A stretch of 64,000 nucleotides of DNA. It comes from Burkholderia pyrrocinia (lineage in GTDB: Bacteria > Pseudomonadota > Gammaproteobacteria > Burkholderiales > Burkholderiaceae). Under the pieces are notes generated by a model. The model did no database searches, was not told the origin of the DNA, and saw only the letters and a program-made list of their open reading frames with translations. Of the stretch, positions 61,664-64,000 are shown piece after piece. Both the position numbers and the translations under genes were made by a program. How positions within the stretch are numbered: the first letter of the stretch is position 1; every line of letters starts with the position of its first letter. The stretch is from contig NZ_CP024902.1 of NCBI RefSeq assembly GCF_003330765.1, forward strand, positions 2,728,001-2,792,000, given 5' to 3'.

Positions 61664-61755
61664 CGCAGCGCGCGCTCGTGCGCGAGGCCAATCGCGGCAA
61701 ATCGGCGTGGTTCGTCACGAGCGAGGACGACCTGCTGCGCAGGCTCGGCGCATAG
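61660..61755 (+). CDS. Possible 31-residue coupled peptide
   Basis: A GTG overlapping the transporter stop opens a 31-codon frame (MTQRALVREANRGKSAWFVT, ending SEDDLLRRLGA). The coupling and the mixed, non-repetitive composition are suggestive. It is short, without a known family, and may be the remnant of a longer frame. Confidence 0.25.
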   Translation: MTQRALVREANRGKSAWFVTSEDDLLRRLGA

Positions 61756-61781
61756 CGCAGCCGGGCCGGCTCGCAACAGCC

Positions 61782-61819
61782 AAAAAAATGCCCCGAAAGC
61801 CGATTGGCGTTCGGGGCAT
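61782..61819 (-). terminator. Intrinsic terminator after hemY
   Basis: ATGCCCCGAA (61788-61797) and TTCGGGGCAT (61810-61819) form a 10-bp stem followed on the minus strand by TTTTTTT. It ends the hemX-hemY transcript and can also halt rightward readthrough. Confidence 0.9.
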
Positions 61820-61866
61820 GTTGCGCAGTGCTGCGGGCCGCCTGCGGCAGGCGGCCTCGGCCCGCG

Positions 61867-63054
61867 TCAGACCACGGTGATCGCGAGCGCGCTTTCGCGG
61901 TAGTGCTTCGCGGCCTTGTCGGTTTCGCCGAGATGCTCGAACAGGCGCGCGAGCGCGCGATGCGCACGCACCTTCAGCGCCTCGTTGTCGGCCAGCTTCA
62001 GTGCCGATTCAAGGAACGACTGCGCCTTGCCCCACAGCTGCTGCTGCTGGCAGAGGCGGCCGAGCGCGAACAGCAGGTCGGCATCTTCCGGGTGATCCTT
62101 CTTCCACCCTTCCGCCTTCTGGATCAGCGGCAGCGCATCGGCGCCGGCCGTGTCCGGGTAACGGCGCAGCAGGCGCGCGTCCCAGTTGTGCGCGAGCGCG
62201 TCCTCGACGATGCGGCGCGCTTCGTTGCGGCGCTCGAGCGACACGAGCAGATCGGCCGCGAGATCGGCAAGACGCGGCGACTGGCGCTCGATCGGCGACA
62301 GCGACTGCCACACCTCGAGCAGCGCGTCCGGGTCGTGCCGGCGTTCGCGCAGCAGGTTTTCCGCGGCCTGCTGGCGCAGCCGCACGGCCGCGGCCGGATG
62401 CAGCGCCTCGCGCTTCTCGAGCGCCTTCGTGAGCTTCAGCACCTCGGTCCAGTTCTTTAACTGCTGCTGCGCACGCAGTGCGACCTGCTGCGCATGGATG
62501 CGCTTGCCGCCCGCCTGCAAGTCGGCCAGCGCGGCGAGCGCACCGTCGGCATCGCGTGCGTCCGCGCGCATGTCGGCCGCGGCGAGCAAACGTGCGTCCT
62601 GCCATTCGGGCGCGTCGACCTTCGACAGCCAGTCGTCGCGGCGCGTGTACTCGTGCATCCGGTGCGCGGCGGTGGCCGCGACCAGACTCGCCGCGCCCTG
62701 GTTCGCGTCGACCGACAGCGCTTCACGCGCGGCCTTCTCCGCGCGCGAGAAGCGGCCCGCGTACAGGTTCGCGATCGCGTCGCGCAGCGACGCCTGCGCC
62801 TTCTGGTTGCGCGAACGCGCGCGATACGCGGCGACCCGCTGCGGCATGCGCCAGATGTTGCGCACGATGCGCAGCAGCGCGTACATGACGATAAACAGCA
62901 CGACGACGGCGATCACGAACAGGTTCAGCGACACGTCGATCCGGTACGGCGGATAGACGAGCAGCACCTGCCCCGCGTCGAAACGGCCGACGGTGGCGAG
63001 CGCCGCGGCGATCGCGAACAGGACCGCGAGCCAGACGATTCCTCGAAGCGTCAT
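61867..63054 (-). CDS. hemY: HemY-type inner-membrane TPR protein of haem pathway
   Basis: The 395-residue protein has two N-terminal membrane helices (GIVWLAVLFAIAAALATVG and LFVIAVVVLFIVMYALLRIV) and a TPR-rich cytoplasmic part (GRFSRAEKAAREALSVDANQ, LLFALGRLCQQQQLWGKAQS). It matches proteobacterial HemY, found with hemX in the hemCDXY cluster. It is not the protoporphyrinogen oxidase of the same name. It lies 2 bp after the end of hemX. Confidence 0.9.
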   Translation of the reverse strand: MTLRGIVWLAVLFAIAAALATVGRFDAGQVLLVYPPYRIDVSLNLFVIAVVVLFIVMYALLRIVRNIWRMPQRVAAYRARSRNQKAQASLRDAIANLYAGRFSRAEKAAREALSVDANQGAASLVAATAAHRMHEYTRRDDWLSKVDAPEWQDARLLAAADMRADARDADGALAALADLQAGGKRIHAQQVALRAQQQLKNWTEVLKLTKALEKREALHPAAAVRLRQQAAENLLRERRHDPDALLEVWQSLSPIERQSPRLADLAADLLVSLERRNEARRIVEDALAHNWDARLLRRYPDTAGADALPLIQKAEGWKKDHPEDADLLFALGRLCQQQQLWGKAQSFLESALKLADNEALKVRAHRALARLFEHLGETDKAAKHYRESALAITVV

Positions 63055-63056
63055 CG

Positions 63057-64000
63057 TTACCCCCGGCTCTTGAACTGCTGAACGGCGTTCAGGCTCGTGT
63101 TCAGGTTCGGCACCGCGACCGTCAGCGATGCGCCGTCAACCTGCTTGAGCAGATCCTCGACGGTCTGCGTGTCCTTCGACGCCTGATCGAAATACTTCCC
63201 GAGCGACGCCTGCGCGGCGTGCAGGTCGGCCTTCATCGCACTGTCGTTGCGCGCGAGCAGCGACAGCCGCGCGGTGAGCAGGCGCAGTTTCACGTTCTCG
63301 CGCACGAAGTATCCCTGGTCGGGCGACGCGAGCATCGCGTCCGCGTTGTCGATCCGGCGCACCTGCACGAGACCCTTCAGCTGCTGGCCGAGACCGGCCG
63401 AGAAGTCGTGCCACCACACCTTCCAGCGCGGCTCGCCGGCCACGGCCGACGACGCGGCGTCGACCGGCGCGGCCTTCGGCGCCGCGTGCGGCACGATCGC
63501 TTCGCCGGAGAGCGGCAGTGCGTCGATCTTGCCGATCGCGTCGTCGAGCTTGATCGCGAGGCCCGTGAGATCGGCCGCCGGCGCGGCCTTCAGCTTCTCG
63601 ATGTCCAGCGCGAGCGCCTTGCGCACCGTGACGGCCTGTGCGCTCTGCGATGTCGCGAGACGCGCGTCGGCATTCTGCAGCGCGATCAGCGCGAGCTGCG
63701 TGTTACCCGTCAGCTGAAGCTGCTGGCTCGCGCTCGACAGCATCTGGTCGACTTCCTCGAGCATCCACGCATCGCGGTTGCGCGACAGGTCCTGGTATTG
63801 CTGCTGCAGCGCCTGCTGCGCGCTCTGCGCGTCGGCGAGCTTGCCGTCGAGCTGCGCGAGCTGCGTGTCGACCTGGTGCGTGCTCGCGAGCGCCTGTTCG
63901 GTCTTCAGGCGCGTCTCGGCCGTCTGCGCGTCGAGCGCCTTCTGGCGCGTGACGAACGTGCCGTCGAGCCGGTCGATCTTGCGGTTCAGCGCATAGCCAC
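63057..64000 (-). CDS. hemX: HemX-type protein (partial, N-terminus outside window)
   Basis: The frame is open to the window edge, giving 314 residues of the C-terminal part. The sequence begins in a coiled-coil region rich in Gln/Ala (LAQLDGKLADAQSAQQALQQ) and continues MLEEVDQMLSSASQQLQLTG and LTARLSLLARNDSAMKADLH, which matches the HemX family (uroporphyrinogen-III methyltransferase-like, but without the catalytic domain). It is linked to hemY. The N-terminal membrane segment is off the window. Confidence 0.88.
   Translation of the reverse strand, partial: GYALNRKIDRLDGTFVTRQKALDAQTAETRLKTEQALASTHQVDTQLAQLDGKLADAQSAQQALQQQYQDLSRNRDAWMLEEVDQMLSSASQQLQLTGNTQLALIALQNADARLATSQSAQAVTVRKALALDIEKLKAAPAADLTGLAIKLDDAIGKIDALPLSGEAIVPHAAPKAAPVDAASSAVAGEPRWKVWWHDFSAGLGQQLKGLVQVRRIDNADAMLASPDQGYFVRENVKLRLLTARLSLLARNDSAMKADLHAAQASLGKYFDQASKDTQTVEDLLKQVDGASLTVAVPNLNTSLNAVQQFKSRG

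Overview
The window is high-GC DNA of the kind found in Burkholderia, most likely the B. cepacia complex. This is inferred from the codon use, the 'QSSVTLYG' general porin, and the nadE-glnB and hemX-hemY arrangements; no marker gene fixes the species. Positions 1 to about 28.2 kb are the right-hand part of an integrated temperate phage. The rest is host chromosome starting with a tRNA-Arg and the initiator tRNA.

The prophage follows lambda gene order, read leftward from an immunity region at 19.7-20.7 kb: cro-like gene, CII/CP76-like regulator, two small genes, a primase-helicase, a large nested inverted repeat, a zinc-finger protein in the position of antiterminator Q, an intrinsic terminator, then the late operon. 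The late genes run leftward. They comprise a lambda-type packaging and head set (small and large terminase, gpW, portal, ClpP-like protease/scaffold, decoration protein D, capsid E, FII, Z-like) followed by a P2-type contractile tail set (V, a small protein, W/gp25, J, I, fibre, fibre chaperone, sheath). The window cuts the sheath gene, so the left end and the lysis genes are outside it.

The immunity region carries five copies of a TTAGG-N4-CCTAA operator. They sit on two diverging promoters of matching design (TTGCAw, 17 bp, TAACAT) that flank a short repressor gene. The repressor has a helix-turn-helix but no self-cleaving peptidase domain. Convergent with it, and overlapping its 3' end, is a small gene whose predicted promoter holds a perfect LexA-type box (CTGTAT-N4-ATACAG). 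This suggests that SOS induction acts through that gene rather than through repressor cleavage. The rightward early operon carries a small membrane protein, a ParB-like protein, several unknown proteins and a PrtN/excisionase-like helix-turn-helix protein. Next come a second ParB-like protein paired with a DNA adenine methylase, then a convergent tyrosine integrase and repeats that look like its arm sites.

The host part (28.3-64 kb) contains: SDR/TetR divergent pair, ecotin, exported and lipoprotein genes, an MFS exporter, an otsA-AAA ATPase pair, twin lipoproteins, an ABC importer with a 585-residue permease, an OmpR/EnvZ-type pair divergent from a Spy-like protein, a pirin homologue lacking two metal ligands, a lysine/arginine/histidine importer (SBP-Q-M-P), a GNAT protein, a LysR regulator, a porin, nadE-glnB, a FemAB-like acyltransferase, a GIY-YIG protein with a Lys/Ala-rich tail, inorganic pyrophosphatase, an intergenic tandem repeat, an aldehyde dehydrogenase-SDR-MFS cluster, and hemY with the start-less end of hemX.
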